64,000 nt of DNA from JAGPUQ01 sp050250395 (GCA_050250395.1 JBFWOQ010000005.1:42537-106536); one strand, 5' to 3'; shown: positions 38,510 through 47,817, numbered from the stretch's first letter. Made by a program: numbers and translations. The notes: a model not told the origin generated them from the letters alone.

Positions 38510-39997
38510 CTACGGAGAGATCAGGGCTACCACCACGGCAATGAACATGCTCGTGGCGGCAAATGTCATGCCCCGGGACGACCACGCGTTAAAACGGCGC
38601 TGGAAACGACTCAATCGACGGTCTATCTTGGTTTTTTGCCGAGTCCAGGATTGCTGGTCCAGGTGAAACAGCACATACACCTTCATCAATGAGCCCAAAA
38701 TCTGGTTGTAGTAGAGCGCAATCGGGAACGCCGGTCCAATGCGGTGTCCCGACGCAAGCAACGACAGCGTGATCCCCAGTCGGGTAATGCCAATCCACAG
38801 AAAGTACGCCAGCAAGACCTCTGTTCCCCAGCGCGCCGCCGCAATAATCGAGGCGGTGAGCCCCAACAGGCCAGTCCACATTGCAATGCGCTGGTCCATC
38901 AATATGTAATAGGTGAAGGCCCCGAGGCGTTGGATTCCGAGTTTGGTGGCGCGACTGTTCTGGCGCAACGAGTTGCCATACCAGCGGAACATCAACTTGC
39001 GGCTGGCGCGAAAGAAATTCTTGTCCGGTGGATGTTCCACCGTGTCGATACCGGCATCCGGTACATACCAGGTGTCGTAACCCAGGCGCATCAGACTGTA
39101 CCAGCTCGACTTGTCATCGCCGGTGAGAAACTTGAAGCGACCAAGACGCGGGTGATCAAGATGGTCGTTCTCGACGTCCGCAATAAAGCCGGGGTCGGTC
39201 GCGACCTCGGCGCGAAATACCGACATGCGGCCGGTGAGCGTGAGAACCCGGTGCGAGAGCGCCATTGAGCACATGTTGATGTGGCGTTGGGCAAAGCGCA
39301 GTTTGTGCCACTCGCTCATCGCCCAGCTGCCCTCGACGCGGCAGAATTCGTTGGTGGTAAGTGCGCCGACCTTGGGCAGCAACTTGAAGAAGGGGGCGGT
39401 AAGCCGGATCACTCCCGCTTTCAGCACCGTGTCGCCATCGACCACGGCCACCACCGAATCCGGCGGCGGAAGACTGCGCGAAATCGCGCGAAAGCCGTAG
39501 GCAAGTCCGTCGCGCTTGCCGGTGCCAGGGATGCGCACCACGTGCAGGTTTACACTCGTGGGCGGGGACAAGCGTCGCCACAGGGTGCGCATTATCTGTT
39601 CGTCCGAGAGCTCGACAATAGAAGCCACTACCGTCGCTGGAACGCCACAGCGGGCGGCTTCTTCTATCACCGAGCGGTAAACGGCGGCGGTGGTATGGGA
39701 GTCGATGCGAAAACTGGTGACCAGGAAATAGATGCGCGACGGCATTGCCGCATCGCCCAGCAAATCAGCCCGTCTGCGAAGCTTCGGGAAGACTACGTGC
39801 AGGAACAACATGCCGCGCAGGAAGTGGGTGATTCCCAACGCATAGCGCCACACCGCGATTCCGCCAATGAGCAGGATGTAGTGTGCGTGCCCAGGGGTGA
39901 ATACGTCCATGGGAAGTAGCGCAGCCAAGCTTGCCAGCAATGCCAGGTAGGCCAGCCAGCCGGCAGCGTCGCTCAGTGGGTCGGCATCCTTACTCAT
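38510..39997 (-). CDS. alg8: Alg8 alginate polymerase (GT2)
   Basis: Alg8 is the inner-membrane glycosyltransferase that polymerises GDP-mannuronate. The GT2 motifs are present: VAVVDGDTVL with the DGD metal site, FIADVENDHLDH, and FLTGDDKSSWYSLMRLGYDTWYVPD, with RKLMFRWYGNSLRQNSRA as the Q/RxxRW-like region. Membrane helices are seen at the N-terminus and in the C-terminal third. The length of 495 residues matches the family. Confidence 0.94.
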   Translation of the reverse strand: MSKDADPLSDAAGWLAYLALLASLAALLPMDVFTPGHAHYILLIGGIAVWRYALGITHFLRGMLFLHVVFPKLRRRADLLGDAAMPSRIYFLVTSFRIDSHTTAAVYRSVIEEAARCGVPATVVASIVELSDEQIMRTLWRRLSPPTSVNLHVVRIPGTGKRDGLAYGFRAISRSLPPPDSVVAVVDGDTVLKAGVIRLTAPFFKLLPKVGALTTNEFCRVEGSWAMSEWHKLRFAQRHINMCSMALSHRVLTLTGRMSVFRAEVATDPGFIADVENDHLDHPRLGRFKFLTGDDKSSWYSLMRLGYDTWYVPDAGIDTVEHPPDKNFFRASRKLMFRWYGNSLRQNSRATKLGIQRLGAFTYYILMDQRIAMWTGLLGLTASIIAAARWGTEVLLAYFLWIGITRLGITLSLLASGHRIGPAFPIALYYNQILGSLMKVYVLFHLDQQSWTRQKTKIDRRLSRFQRRFNAWSSRGMTFAATSMFIAVVVALISP

Positions 39998-40028
39998 TTC
40001 AGGGTCTCCGCGATGCTATTCCGTACCG

Positions 40029-41339
40029 CTACCAACAAATACCCTGGGAGAGGCCATTCGATGCTTGCGGCATGAAACCCACCAGATCGATGGCCTGCTT
40101 GTCGACTGGCAGGGTGGCGAGGATCTCCGCAAAACAGGGGTCTTGATTGCCAAGGATCAGGACGTCGGAGCAGTCCACCACCTCTTGCAGCGATGAATTC
40201 AGCAGCGAGGAGACGTGGGGAATCTTGGCGTTGATGTAGTCGCGGTTGGCGCCATGGACGCGGGCATAGTCCACGTTGCGGTCGTAGATCGACAGCTGGT
40301 ACCCCTTGCCCAGCAAGGTTTCTGCCATTTCCACCAGGGGGCTTTCGCGAAGGTCGTCGGTGCCCGCCTTGAACGAGAGACCCAGCATGCCAATGCGGCG
40401 CTTGCCCGACAGGGCGACCAGATCAACGGCCTTTTCGACCTGCGCCTTGTTTGAGCGCATGATGGCGGCAAGCATGTGATGTTCGACGTCCAGCGAAGTG
40501 GCGCGGTAGGTGAGTGCGCGCACGTCCTTGGGCAGGCAGGAGCCGCCGAAGGCGAAGCCGGGTCGCATGTAGTAGGCGGACAGATTGAGCTTGTTATCCT
40601 GGCAGATGACATCCATCACCTCGCGCCCGTCGACCCCGCAGGCCTTGGCGATATTGCCGATCTCGTTGGCGAAGGTGATTTTCACCGCATGCCAGACATT
40701 GCAGGTGTATTTGACCATTTCGGCCACTTCGATCGACTTGCGGATGATCGCCGCCGGGAGGTCGGCGTAGATCGAGGCCAGCGCGTCGCCCGAAGCGCTG
40801 TCGAACTCGCCGATCACCGTCATCGGCGGCTGCCGATAATCCCTGATGGCGGTGCTTTCGCGCAGAAATTCGGGGTTTACCGCCACGCCGAAGTCCACGC
40901 CGGCGCGCAGGCCGGAGTGTTGTTCCAGCAGTGGGATCACCCGATTTTTTACGGTGCCCGGCAACACGGTGCTGCGCACCACCACGGTGTGGCGGGTCGG
41001 TTTCAGCTTCAGGGCCTGCCCGATATCCCGGGCCACGGCTTCGATGAAATGCAGCTCCAGGTCACCATTGCGTTTGCTGGGAGTACCGACGCAGATCATG
41101 GACAGGTCGGTGGCGAGCACGGCAGCCTGAGCGTCGGTGGTGCCCCGGATGCGCTTATTGAGGACGCCTTCGCTGAGCAATTCTTCGAGTCCAGGTTCGA
41201 CAATCGGTGATTTACCGCCATTGATCAGGTCGACCTTGAGCTGCGAGACGTCGACGCCGACGACCTCATGACCCCTTTCAGCGAGACAACCCGCGCATAC
41301 GGCGCCGACGTAACCCATGCCAAAAATACTGATTCGCAC
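40029..41339 (-). CDS. algD: AlgD GDP-mannose 6-dehydrogenase
   Basis: AlgD commits GDP-mannose to alginate by oxidation to GDP-mannuronate. I place the start at a GTG at 41339, which has GGGAGCG upstream, giving VRISIFGMGYVGAVCAGC. This yields 436 residues, the length of the Pseudomonas enzyme, and puts the catalytic cysteine at residue 268 (FGGSCLPKDVRAL), the same number. An upstream in-frame start at 41369 would add ten residues. It is the first gene of the operon. Confidence 0.95.
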   Translation of the reverse strand: MRISIFGMGYVGAVCAGCLAERGHEVVGVDVSQLKVDLINGGKSPIVEPGLEELLSEGVLNKRIRGTTDAQAAVLATDLSMICVGTPSKRNGDLELHFIEAVARDIGQALKLKPTRHTVVVRSTVLPGTVKNRVIPLLEQHSGLRAGVDFGVAVNPEFLRESTAIRDYRQPPMTVIGEFDSASGDALASIYADLPAAIIRKSIEVAEMVKYTCNVWHAVKITFANEIGNIAKACGVDGREVMDVICQDNKLNLSAYYMRPGFAFGGSCLPKDVRALTYRATSLDVEHHMLAAIMRSNKAQVEKAVDLVALSGKRRIGMLGLSFKAGTDDLRESPLVEMAETLLGKGYQLSIYDRNVDYARVHGANRDYINAKIPHVSSLLNSSLQEVVDCSDVLILGNQDPCFAEILATLPVDKQAIDLVGFMPQASNGLSQGICW

Positions 41340-41524
41340 TTGAACGCTCCCTGTGGGGTGGCACAACAAACGATAGTTACTTGCCCTAACGCGCTGTCTG
41401 AAACCCGGGCGACCGGGCGACCGATCGCCAACCGGTACCGCGCTCTGGGTTCAGGTGGGTCCGCAAAATCATCTGGGCGTATCGGTGGTTTGTGCGACAG
41501 CCAATCTGATCCTGGCGACTTCCG

Positions 41525-41545
41525 TGATTCATGGCGCAAAGAATA
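41525..41545 (-). promoter_or_regulatory. Conserved 21-base motif upstream of algD
   Basis: This copy differs from the one at 4964-4984 upstream of hvfA by a single base. It lies about 185 bases before the algD start in a gap (41340-41737) that holds no gene. I looked for an AlgU-type promoter (GAACTT-N16-TCTGA) in the gap and did not see one. Confidence 0.4.
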
Positions 41546-41709
41546 TGCCTAACACGTCACAAAAACATGTCCGTTCATCAAGCCGAGCTGACCGTTAGTC
41601 GGAGCGGACTCCAACTGCCCGATTATCCGGTATCTGCCAAGGACTAAGGAGGAAACGGCGACCCAAGCGGGGTAGTGTCGACCCGGCAGGCGTTGGCGTG
41701 GTCGGCGCG

Positions 41710-41729
41710 AAAAAAAAAACGGGGGGGGG
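41710..41729. repeat. Homopolymer pair A10-C-G9
   Basis: Ten A, one C and nine G lie just beyond the 3' end of the tRNA gene. On the tRNA strand this reads C9-G-T10, so the T-run could help end transcription. Such runs are prone to length change and to sequencing error. Confidence 0.8.
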
Positions 41730-41737
41730 AAGGAAAA

Positions 41738-41814
41738 TGGCGCACCCGGAGAGATTCGAACTCCCGACCACCTGGTTCGTAGCCAGGTACTCTATCCAAC
41801 TGATCTACGGGTGC
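41738..41814 (-). tRNA. tRNA-Arg (ACG)
   Basis: The 77-base gene starts GCACCCG on the minus strand and ends CGGGTGC-G-CCA, with CCA encoded. The anticodon loop is CTACGAA, giving anticodon ACG at 41778-41780. The T-loop is TTCGAAT. ACG is read as ICG after deamination and decodes CGU, CGC and CGA. It lies between the algD leader and cmoB. Confidence 0.95.
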
Positions 41815-41824
41815 GAGGGCGGCT

Positions 41825-41853
41825 ACTATAGGGAAGGGCGCGGGAGCGGTCAA
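41825..41853 (-). promoter_or_regulatory. tRNA-Arg promoter
   Basis: On the minus strand TTGACC (41853-41848) and TATAGT (41830-41825) are 17 bases apart. A GC-rich stretch between the -10 box and the tRNA start resembles a stringent-response discriminator. Confidence 0.75.
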
Positions 41854-41887
41854 GAAAACCGGTCGCGCTCCACCCAGGTGCGGCGCT

Positions 41888-42859
41888 TCAGGCGGACGCG
41901 ACGAAAACCGCGCGCAGCGGCGCCGGATGGCCTTCCCGCGTCAGTCGCGGGTTGTCGGGATCGAGAAAATCGGCGAGCGATTCGAAGCGCATCCAGTCGG
42001 TGGCGCGCTGTTCGGCGGTCGTGGTGGGGGTGACATCGACCAGGGCGAGGTTCCGAAAGCCGAGCTTGCGCAGCCAGGACATCAGGGTGTCCGGAGTCGG
42101 GATGAACCAGACATTGGCCATCTTGGCGTAACGGCCTTCCGGCACCAGCACCTGTCCCTGCGCGCCGCGGATCACCAGGGTTTCCAGCACCAGCTGGCCG
42201 CCGGGGCGCAGCAGTTCGCGCAGTTCGCGCAGATGATCGAAGGGCGAGCGGCGGTGGTAGAGCACGCCCATGGAAAATACCGTGTCGAACGCCGCCAGCT
42301 CGGGCGGCAGCGCCTCGATACCGATTGGCAGCACGTCCACCGGCGCCGCGCCCGCGTAGCGGCGGATGGCCTCGAACTGCATGACGAAGCGCGCGGAAGG
42401 ATCGATGCCGATCACCCGCGCCGCGCCCGCGCCATGCATGCGCCAGCAGTGGTAGCCGTTGCCGCAGCCCACGTCCAGCACCAGGCGCCCCGCGAGATCC
42501 TCGATATGGGGCAGCAGGCGCTGCCATTTCCAGTCCGAGCGCCATTCGGTGTCGAGGTCGAGACCGAAGAGTTCGTACGGCCCCTTGCGCCAGGGGTGCA
42601 GCGCCATGAGCGCGGCGCGCAGGACGCCCCGCTCGGCGTCGTTCGCGTCAGCGGCGCTGCCGATCCGCACCCCGGCGCGAAAATCGAGAGTGCCCGGCGT
42701 GAGTGCCGGCAGGCTGGCGAGCGCTGCCTGCCATCGCGGCAGATCGCCCCAGCGTTCGGGGCTCAGACCGCGCCCGATCTGCGCCGGCAATTGATGTGCC
42801 CAGTCCCGCAGCGGGGTCCGGGCCAGGGCATCGAGCAGCGGTCGGTAGGCGTCGATCAC
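41888..42859 (-). CDS. cmoB: CmoB tRNA U34 carboxymethyltransferase
   Basis: CmoB uses carboxy-SAM made by CmoA to carboxymethylate hydroxyuridine 34 in tRNA. The methyltransferase motif is LVLDVGCGNGYHCWRM, followed by VIGIDPS, VFSMGVLYHRRSPFDHL and VPEGRYAKMANVWFIPT. The GTG at 42859 overlaps the cmoA stop (GTGA) and gives 323 residues, the length of the E. coli protein. A start at 42892 would lie further inside cmoA. Confidence 0.94.
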   Translation of the reverse strand: MIDAYRPLLDALARTPLRDWAHQLPAQIGRGLSPERWGDLPRWQAALASLPALTPGTLDFRAGVRIGSAADANDAERGVLRAALMALHPWRKGPYELFGLDLDTEWRSDWKWQRLLPHIEDLAGRLVLDVGCGNGYHCWRMHGAGAARVIGIDPSARFVMQFEAIRRYAGAAPVDVLPIGIEALPPELAAFDTVFSMGVLYHRRSPFDHLRELRELLRPGGQLVLETLVIRGAQGQVLVPEGRYAKMANVWFIPTPDTLMSWLRKLGFRNLALVDVTPTTTAEQRATDWMRFESLADFLDPDNPRLTREGHPAPLRAVFVASA

Positions 42860-43593
42860 CGGAACGCGAGCAGGGAGGCGAAATTGAAGCACTGAAACCA
42901 GACATCGACCGCCCCGAATCCCGCCTCCCGCAGCCGGACGCGGTGGGTGTCGAGGGTCTCGGGCACCAGCACGTTCTCGAGCGCCGTGCGCTTCTGGCTG
43001 ACTTCGAGTTCGCTGTAGCCGTTGGCGCGCTTGAAGGCGTGGTGGAGGTCGGTCATCAGTGTGTCGAGGCCCGGATCGGCAAAGGCGATTTTTTCGGACA
43101 GCACCAGCACGCCGCCGGGCACCAGGCCCGCGCCGATGGCGGCGATCAGAGGCCCGCGATCTGCCGGCGGAACGAATTGCAGAGTGAAGTTCAGCACCAC
43201 CACCGAGGCGTTCTCGAAGCGGATGTCGCGCACATCGCCAAGACGCAGTTCGACCGGCGCGGGCGCGCTGTCCGCGGCGATCACCGCCCGGCAGCGCTCG
43301 ATCATGGCGGGCGCGTTGTCGGCGGCGATGATGGTGCAGTCGCGCGCGCCGATGCCCCGCCGCAGGGCCAGCGTCGACGCACCCAGGGAGCAGCCCAGGT
43401 CATAGCAGTGGGTGCCGGACAGGGCGTAACGCTCGGCGAGGGTGCCGGTCATGGCGACGATGGTCTCGTAGCCCGGTACCGAGCGCCGGATCATGTCCGG
43501 GAAGACCGCGACGACCTCGTGGTCGAAGCGGAATCCCGCGATCTCGGCCAGGGGTCGGGCGAAGAGCTGATCGCGTTCGCTCACGGTGGACAC
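42856..43593 (-). CDS. cmoA: CmoA carboxy-SAM synthase
   Basis: CmoA makes carboxy-S-adenosylmethionine from SAM and prephenate. The 245-residue protein has FRFDHEVVAVFPDMIRRSVPGYETIV, YDLGCSLGASTLALRR, VLNFTLQFVPPADR and LSEKIAF, all typical of CmoA. The start codon is GTG; a second GTG three codons later is possible. It is coupled to cmoB. Confidence 0.94.
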   Translation of the reverse strand: MSTVSERDQLFARPLAEIAGFRFDHEVVAVFPDMIRRSVPGYETIVAMTGTLAERYALSGTHCYDLGCSLGASTLALRRGIGARDCTIIAADNAPAMIERCRAVIAADSAPAPVELRLGDVRDIRFENASVVVLNFTLQFVPPADRGPLIAAIGAGLVPGGVLVLSEKIAFADPGLDTLMTDLHHAFKRANGYSELEVSQKRTALENVLVPETLDTHRVRLREAGFGAVDVWFQCFNFASLLAFR

Positions 43594-43606
43594 ACGCCTG
43601 CCGGGC

Positions 43607-46522
43607 TCAGAGGGACATCGGATCGAGATCGAGCGCCGCGAGCTGTGCGGCCCGATCCGGGGCCGTGATCACCGCGGTGCTGGCGCGCTCCGGGCGCAGC
43701 CAGGTGGCCGCGACCCGGTGCAGGTCCGCGAGTCCGACCTGCAACACCCGGTTGCGGAAGCGCTCGCGGCGCTCGCGGTCGCGGCCATGGAGCTCGGCAT
43801 GAAACGTCTGCTTGGCTTCGCCGGCGGGCGAGCCGGGTTTGTCGATGCCGCCGATCACGCCCAGGATGGCTTCCTCGACCCGCTGGGGTTCGTGGCGTTC
43901 GGTGGCGAGCCAGGCCAGCGCACGGTCGAAGTCGGCGAGCGTGTCGGCCAGACGCGGGTCGCGGTAGGAATAGAACCGGAACGCCGCGATGGTGCTGTCC
44001 TGACTCGCACCGCCGCCGTAGGCGCCGCCTTTTTCCCGGATCGCGGTGTGCAGAAAACCGTTGCGCAGGAAACCGCCGAGCACACTGAGGGGCGCGGCAT
44101 CGGGATGCTCCATGGGCACCGTGGGATAAGCGCGGGCGCAGAAATTGACCTGGGTGCTGGTGGTCCAGAGCTGGTTACTGGGTTCGCACAGCGCCGGGCG
44201 GCTGAACCCGATGTGCGCGGTACCGGGCGCGGGCGACAGCTGCGCGAGGAAGCGTGCCTCGAATTCACTGAGATGTTCGGGTTCGGCGACCAGCAGGCAT
44301 TGCCGTGGCGCTGCCCGTACCAGGGCATGCAACTCCGCCAGTTGCCGTCCCAGGTCCGCCAGCTTCTCCCGATCGTTCAGTGCCGCGTCGAGCGCCTTGA
44401 TGGCGCGGATGCCTTCGAGGCCGCCCCAGCGGTGGTTGAGCAGCGCGCCGTTGCTGAAGCGCGCCGCCGCCGCGGTCATCGCCAGGCCGTGGCCATTGCC
44501 GGTGATGCTGGCCTCCATGCGCGCGCGCATTTGCGCGATCAGGTCGCGGATGCGCGGCAGTTCGTCGAAGCGTACCGCGTCGAGGGTGGTATCCAGCAGG
44601 CGGGTCAGTTCCTCCTGGTTGACGGCAAGCCCCTTGGTGGACAGCACCAGATAGCCGCGCAGCGCCTGGGCATCGTCGGGCAGCCCGCGCACGCTGGCAA
44701 AGGCGTTGACGCCGCCGCTCACCGCCGCCTGCCAGCGTTGGGTGGCGAGGTAGTCGCGTGTGCCGACGCCGAGTTCCGGCAGGCAGCTGGCATAGATCGG
44801 CAGCAGGTCGGTCTGTGCCGCGTCGAGCTGGGGCAGTTCCAGAATCAGTTGCTGGTAGACCAAACCGTTGGTGCCGGCGCCGTAGCTGGTCAGTGGCAGG
44901 GGTGTGGCGATGCGATTGGTCGCGGGCACATAGGCCATCTGCGGCGGCACGTCGGCGAGCTCGACCTTGGGCAGGATGCTTTCGTCGTCGCTGCGGGCCT
45001 GGCGTGCGGCGAGCGAGCGCGCCCGTTCGACCAGCGCCTGCACCTGGCTGGCGTCGAGACCGGCCCGGATCGCCGCGAGCTGCTGCTTCTCGACGGCTTC
45101 GCGGCGCGCCGAGATTTCGGTATCGGGGCGCAGGGTCAGGCGCACCCGGTGCAGGTTGTCGCACAGCAGTTGCCGCGCCAGGCGCTTGATGTAGTCGGGA
45201 TCCTTGATGCGGGTGCGCAGTTCCGCCAGCACCGGGTCCAGATCCAGCAATGCGGCGGGATCGCCGCGGTGGGTGGCGCTGGCGAGGGAGGTGAGGATCA
45301 GCTGCAAGCCGTACGGGTAGCCGTCGCCGCCGATCTCGCGCTGCTTGAGTTCGAGCTGATGCAGGGCGGCCTCGACCTGATCGGCGGGCACGCCCTGCTC
45401 GGCAACCGTTTGCAGCGTGGTGAGCACCAATTCCTCGACGGCGGCGGCATGCTCGGGCTCGGACCCTTCCAGGCCGCACACGAACAGCAGCTCCAGGTGC
45501 GAGTCGTCGAGGCCGCACAGGGGCGAGGGCGCGGTGCCGAGATCGCTGGTTTCCAGCGCCTGCAACAGCGGCGAGGCGCTGTTGTCGAGCAGCACCGAGT
45601 TGAGCAGGTGCGCTTCCATGTTGGCCATCAGGTCCGTGGTCTGGCCGAGCAGCCAGCCCAGCACCACATGGGTTTTCGCGGCCGTATCGGATTCGTCCAG
45701 CGCGTAGGCTTCTTCCACGCGCACCGGCGCCAGGTAGCGTTTTTCCCGGGGCACCGCGATGACTTCGTCGAGGGGCTCGAAGCGGGTCAGCACCTGGTCC
45801 TCGAACTTGCGCTGGTGCTCGTGAGCCGGGATGTCGCCGAAGGTCATGAAGATGGCGTTGCTGGGATGGTAGTGAGTGCGGTAGAAGTCGCACAACTGCT
45901 CATGGGTGAGGTCGAGGATACACTCGGGGTCGCCGCCGCTGTTGTGATGGTAGGTGGTGGTGGGATAGAGGTATTTGCACAGCGTATGCCAGAGCATCGA
46001 GTTCACCGAGCTCATGGCGCCCTTCATCTCGTTGTACACCACGCCCTTGTAAACCAGCTCGGAGGCGGGGTTTTCGCCTTCGGCGAATTCCAGACGATGG
46101 CCTTCCTGGGCGAAGTCCAGCGCGTCCAGACGCGCGAAGAACACCGCGTCCAGATAGACATCCAGCAGATTGTTGAAGTCCTTGCGGTTCTGGCTGGCGA
46201 AGGGATAGGCGGTCCAGTCCGAACTGGTGAAGGCGTTCATGAAGGTGTTGAGGGAGCGCCGGATCATCATGAAAAACGGATCGCGCACCGGGTATTTTTC
46301 GCTGCCGCACAACGCCGTGTGTTCCAGGATGTGGGCGACGCCGGTGGAGTCCTGGGGCACGGTGCGCAGCGCCACCAGAAACACGTTTTCCGGGTTGTCG
46401 CTGTGGATGTGAATGTGTTCGGCGCCGGTGCGGAGGTGGCGGTATTCCTGCACCTCGAGCTTGAGCGCGGGCACCGGATGACTGCGGACGTGGGTAAAGG
46501 CGGCGTGTGCCCTGGCGGTCAT
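43607..46522 (-). CDS. M16C family metallopeptidase (PreP/Cym1-like)
   Basis: This is a large insulinase-type zinc peptidase, related to mitochondrial presequence protease. The inverted zinc motif HILEH is at residues 64-68 within GVAHILEHTALCGSEKYPVRDPF, and the distal glutamate segment is GVVYNEMKGAMSS. The M16C-associated domain and the C-terminal M16 half follow (AYGGGASQDSTIAAFRFYSYRDPR). The length of 971 residues is usual for this group. No signal peptide is visible, so it probably clears peptides in the cytoplasm. The very long frame on the opposite strand is a shadow. Confidence 0.92.
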   Translation of the reverse strand: MTARAHAAFTHVRSHPVPALKLEVQEYRHLRTGAEHIHIHSDNPENVFLVALRTVPQDSTGVAHILEHTALCGSEKYPVRDPFFMMIRRSLNTFMNAFTSSDWTAYPFASQNRKDFNNLLDVYLDAVFFARLDALDFAQEGHRLEFAEGENPASELVYKGVVYNEMKGAMSSVNSMLWHTLCKYLYPTTTYHHNSGGDPECILDLTHEQLCDFYRTHYHPSNAIFMTFGDIPAHEHQRKFEDQVLTRFEPLDEVIAVPREKRYLAPVRVEEAYALDESDTAAKTHVVLGWLLGQTTDLMANMEAHLLNSVLLDNSASPLLQALETSDLGTAPSPLCGLDDSHLELLFVCGLEGSEPEHAAAVEELVLTTLQTVAEQGVPADQVEAALHQLELKQREIGGDGYPYGLQLILTSLASATHRGDPAALLDLDPVLAELRTRIKDPDYIKRLARQLLCDNLHRVRLTLRPDTEISARREAVEKQQLAAIRAGLDASQVQALVERARSLAARQARSDDESILPKVELADVPPQMAYVPATNRIATPLPLTSYGAGTNGLVYQQLILELPQLDAAQTDLLPIYASCLPELGVGTRDYLATQRWQAAVSGGVNAFASVRGLPDDAQALRGYLVLSTKGLAVNQEELTRLLDTTLDAVRFDELPRIRDLIAQMRARMEASITGNGHGLAMTAAAARFSNGALLNHRWGGLEGIRAIKALDAALNDREKLADLGRQLAELHALVRAAPRQCLLVAEPEHLSEFEARFLAQLSPAPGTAHIGFSRPALCEPSNQLWTTSTQVNFCARAYPTVPMEHPDAAPLSVLGGFLRNGFLHTAIREKGGAYGGGASQDSTIAAFRFYSYRDPRLADTLADFDRALAWLATERHEPQRVEEAILGVIGGIDKPGSPAGEAKQTFHAELHGRDRERRERFRNRVLQVGLADLHRVAATWLRPERASTAVITAPDRAAQLAALDLDPMSL

Positions 46523-46665
46523 GGGGCTGTCTCGGGAGCGGTTGGGCGGAGAGCCATTCTAGCCCGAACCGGGGTGCCGCACCCGGCTGCGGTGGAGTTG
46601 GGGGATGCGGCAGCCGGCTTGGCGGGACTGCCCGGCTGTCATTTGGGAATGCCGTGCCCAATGAC

Positions 46666-46733
46666 GGTCATGCCCGCGCGGGCGGGGATCCAGGGCCTTT
46701 CGCTGGCTCCGGGTTCCCGCGCGCGGGGACGCC
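46666..46733. repeat. REP/MITE-like GC-rich inverted repeat
   Basis: GTCATGCCCGCGCGGGCGGG then GATCCAGGG is followed by the inverted form CTGG...TTCCCGCGCGCGGGGAC. This matches the common proteobacterial repeat of the type TCATTCCCGC...GCGGGAATCCAG. It lies in the 235-base gap between the M16 gene and the hydrolase gene and holds no gene. Confidence 0.6.
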
Positions 46734-46757
46734 GGTCGCGCGGGTTTTCGGGCCGCC

Positions 46758-47708
46758 TCAGGGAATGTCGGTCACATCGCCCGGCGGTCCCACATGATGG
46801 GGGTGGGTCTCGTGCGGGGCCTGTACCGGCTCACCTTTCACCGGCACGGTGCGGAACAGGAAATCCGCTACCGCCGTGGCGAAGACGTCGTTGCGATCAC
46901 CGGCCACCATATGGCCGGCGCCGGTGATGTTGACGTACTCGGAGTGGGGGCACATTTCCAGGAATGCCTGCGCGCCCTCCTCGCTCAACACATCCGACAG
47001 CCCGCCCCGGACCAGCAGCGCGGGCAGCCTGAGTGCCCGGGCACAGTCCTCCAGACGCCGCGTGCGCGCCTCCATGTCGCGGCGCGCCTGCATGAAGCGC
47101 GGATCCCAGTGCCAACGGTATTTGCCGTTTTCCGCCAGACGCAGATTCTTTGCCAGTCCCTGCAGATCCTTGGGGGGTGAGCGGTGGGGCTGGTAGTCGC
47201 CGATGGCTTGTGCAACCTCTTCCAGGGAATCGAAGCCTTCGGGCTTGAAGGACATGAAGCTGGTGATCTTGTGTACGCCCTCGGCTTCGATCTTGGGCGC
47301 GATATCGACCAACACCAATGCGGTGGCATCGACGCGGTCCTCGCCGAGCGCCACCAGGCTGGTACCGCCGCCCATGGAAGCACCCACCAGTACCGGACGC
47401 TTCCCGCCCAGGGCCGCGATGATACAGCGCAGGTCTTCCACCATGATGTCCTGGCCGTAGACGCCGTCCGTCGACCAGTCGGAATCGCCGTGGCCGCGGG
47501 CATCGAAGGCGACCGCGTGATAACCGGCTGCGCCCAGGGCTTCGCCGGCACCTTTCCAGGCATGGCGGGTCTGGCCGCCGCCATGCTGGAGCAGCACCAG
47601 TGGACCGTCCGGGTCGCCCCAGGAATCGCCCGCGATCATGGTGCCGCCGACGCCGGGCCAGCGGTGCATGGGGTCCGGAGTGCCCGGGAGTCGTTTGCCT
47701 GCGCTCAT
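46758..47708 (-). CDS. Alpha/beta hydrolase
   Basis: This serine hydrolase of the alpha/beta fold has the oxyanion region LLQHGGGQTRHAW, the nucleophile elbow GASMGG, and a late histidine in GAGHMVAGDR; the acid is probably the Asp in RGGLSDVLSE. The 316-residue length is normal. The natural substrate cannot be inferred. It resembles esterases and peroxidase-like hydrolases found beside acyl-CoA and SDR genes, and an SDR gene lies 1.7 kb away. Confidence 0.8.
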   Translation of the reverse strand: MSAGKRLPGTPDPMHRWPGVGGTMIAGDSWGDPDGPLVLLQHGGGQTRHAWKGAGEALGAAGYHAVAFDARGHGDSDWSTDGVYGQDIMVEDLRCIIAALGGKRPVLVGASMGGGTSLVALGEDRVDATALVLVDIAPKIEAEGVHKITSFMSFKPEGFDSLEEVAQAIGDYQPHRSPPKDLQGLAKNLRLAENGKYRWHWDPRFMQARRDMEARTRRLEDCARALRLPALLVRGGLSDVLSEEGAQAFLEMCPHSEYVNITGAGHMVAGDRNDVFATAVADFLFRTVPVKGEPVQAPHETHPHHVGPPGDVTDIP

Positions 47709-47817
47709 GGTGAGTCCTGTGACGAATCGGAAGGGTTAAGCGATGCTTTGTACACGCCACCCCGGGCACGGTCAAACCGGCTTTCGCGGTCCGGCGCACG
47801 AAACCGGTGTCCGGGTT

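Noticed and set aside
41225..41552. Frames on both strands across the algD leader
   Set aside because: They overlap the algD start, lack ribosome binding sites and have no similarity that I recognise.
41340..41737. AlgU-type promoter for algD
   Set aside because: Neither GAACTT nor TCTGA boxes are present on the correct strand in the gap.
43586..46927. Very long open frame on the plus strand
   Set aside because: It is antisense to the M16 peptidase, whose HILEH motif and full domain order are convincing. GC-rich codons leave the opposite strand open.
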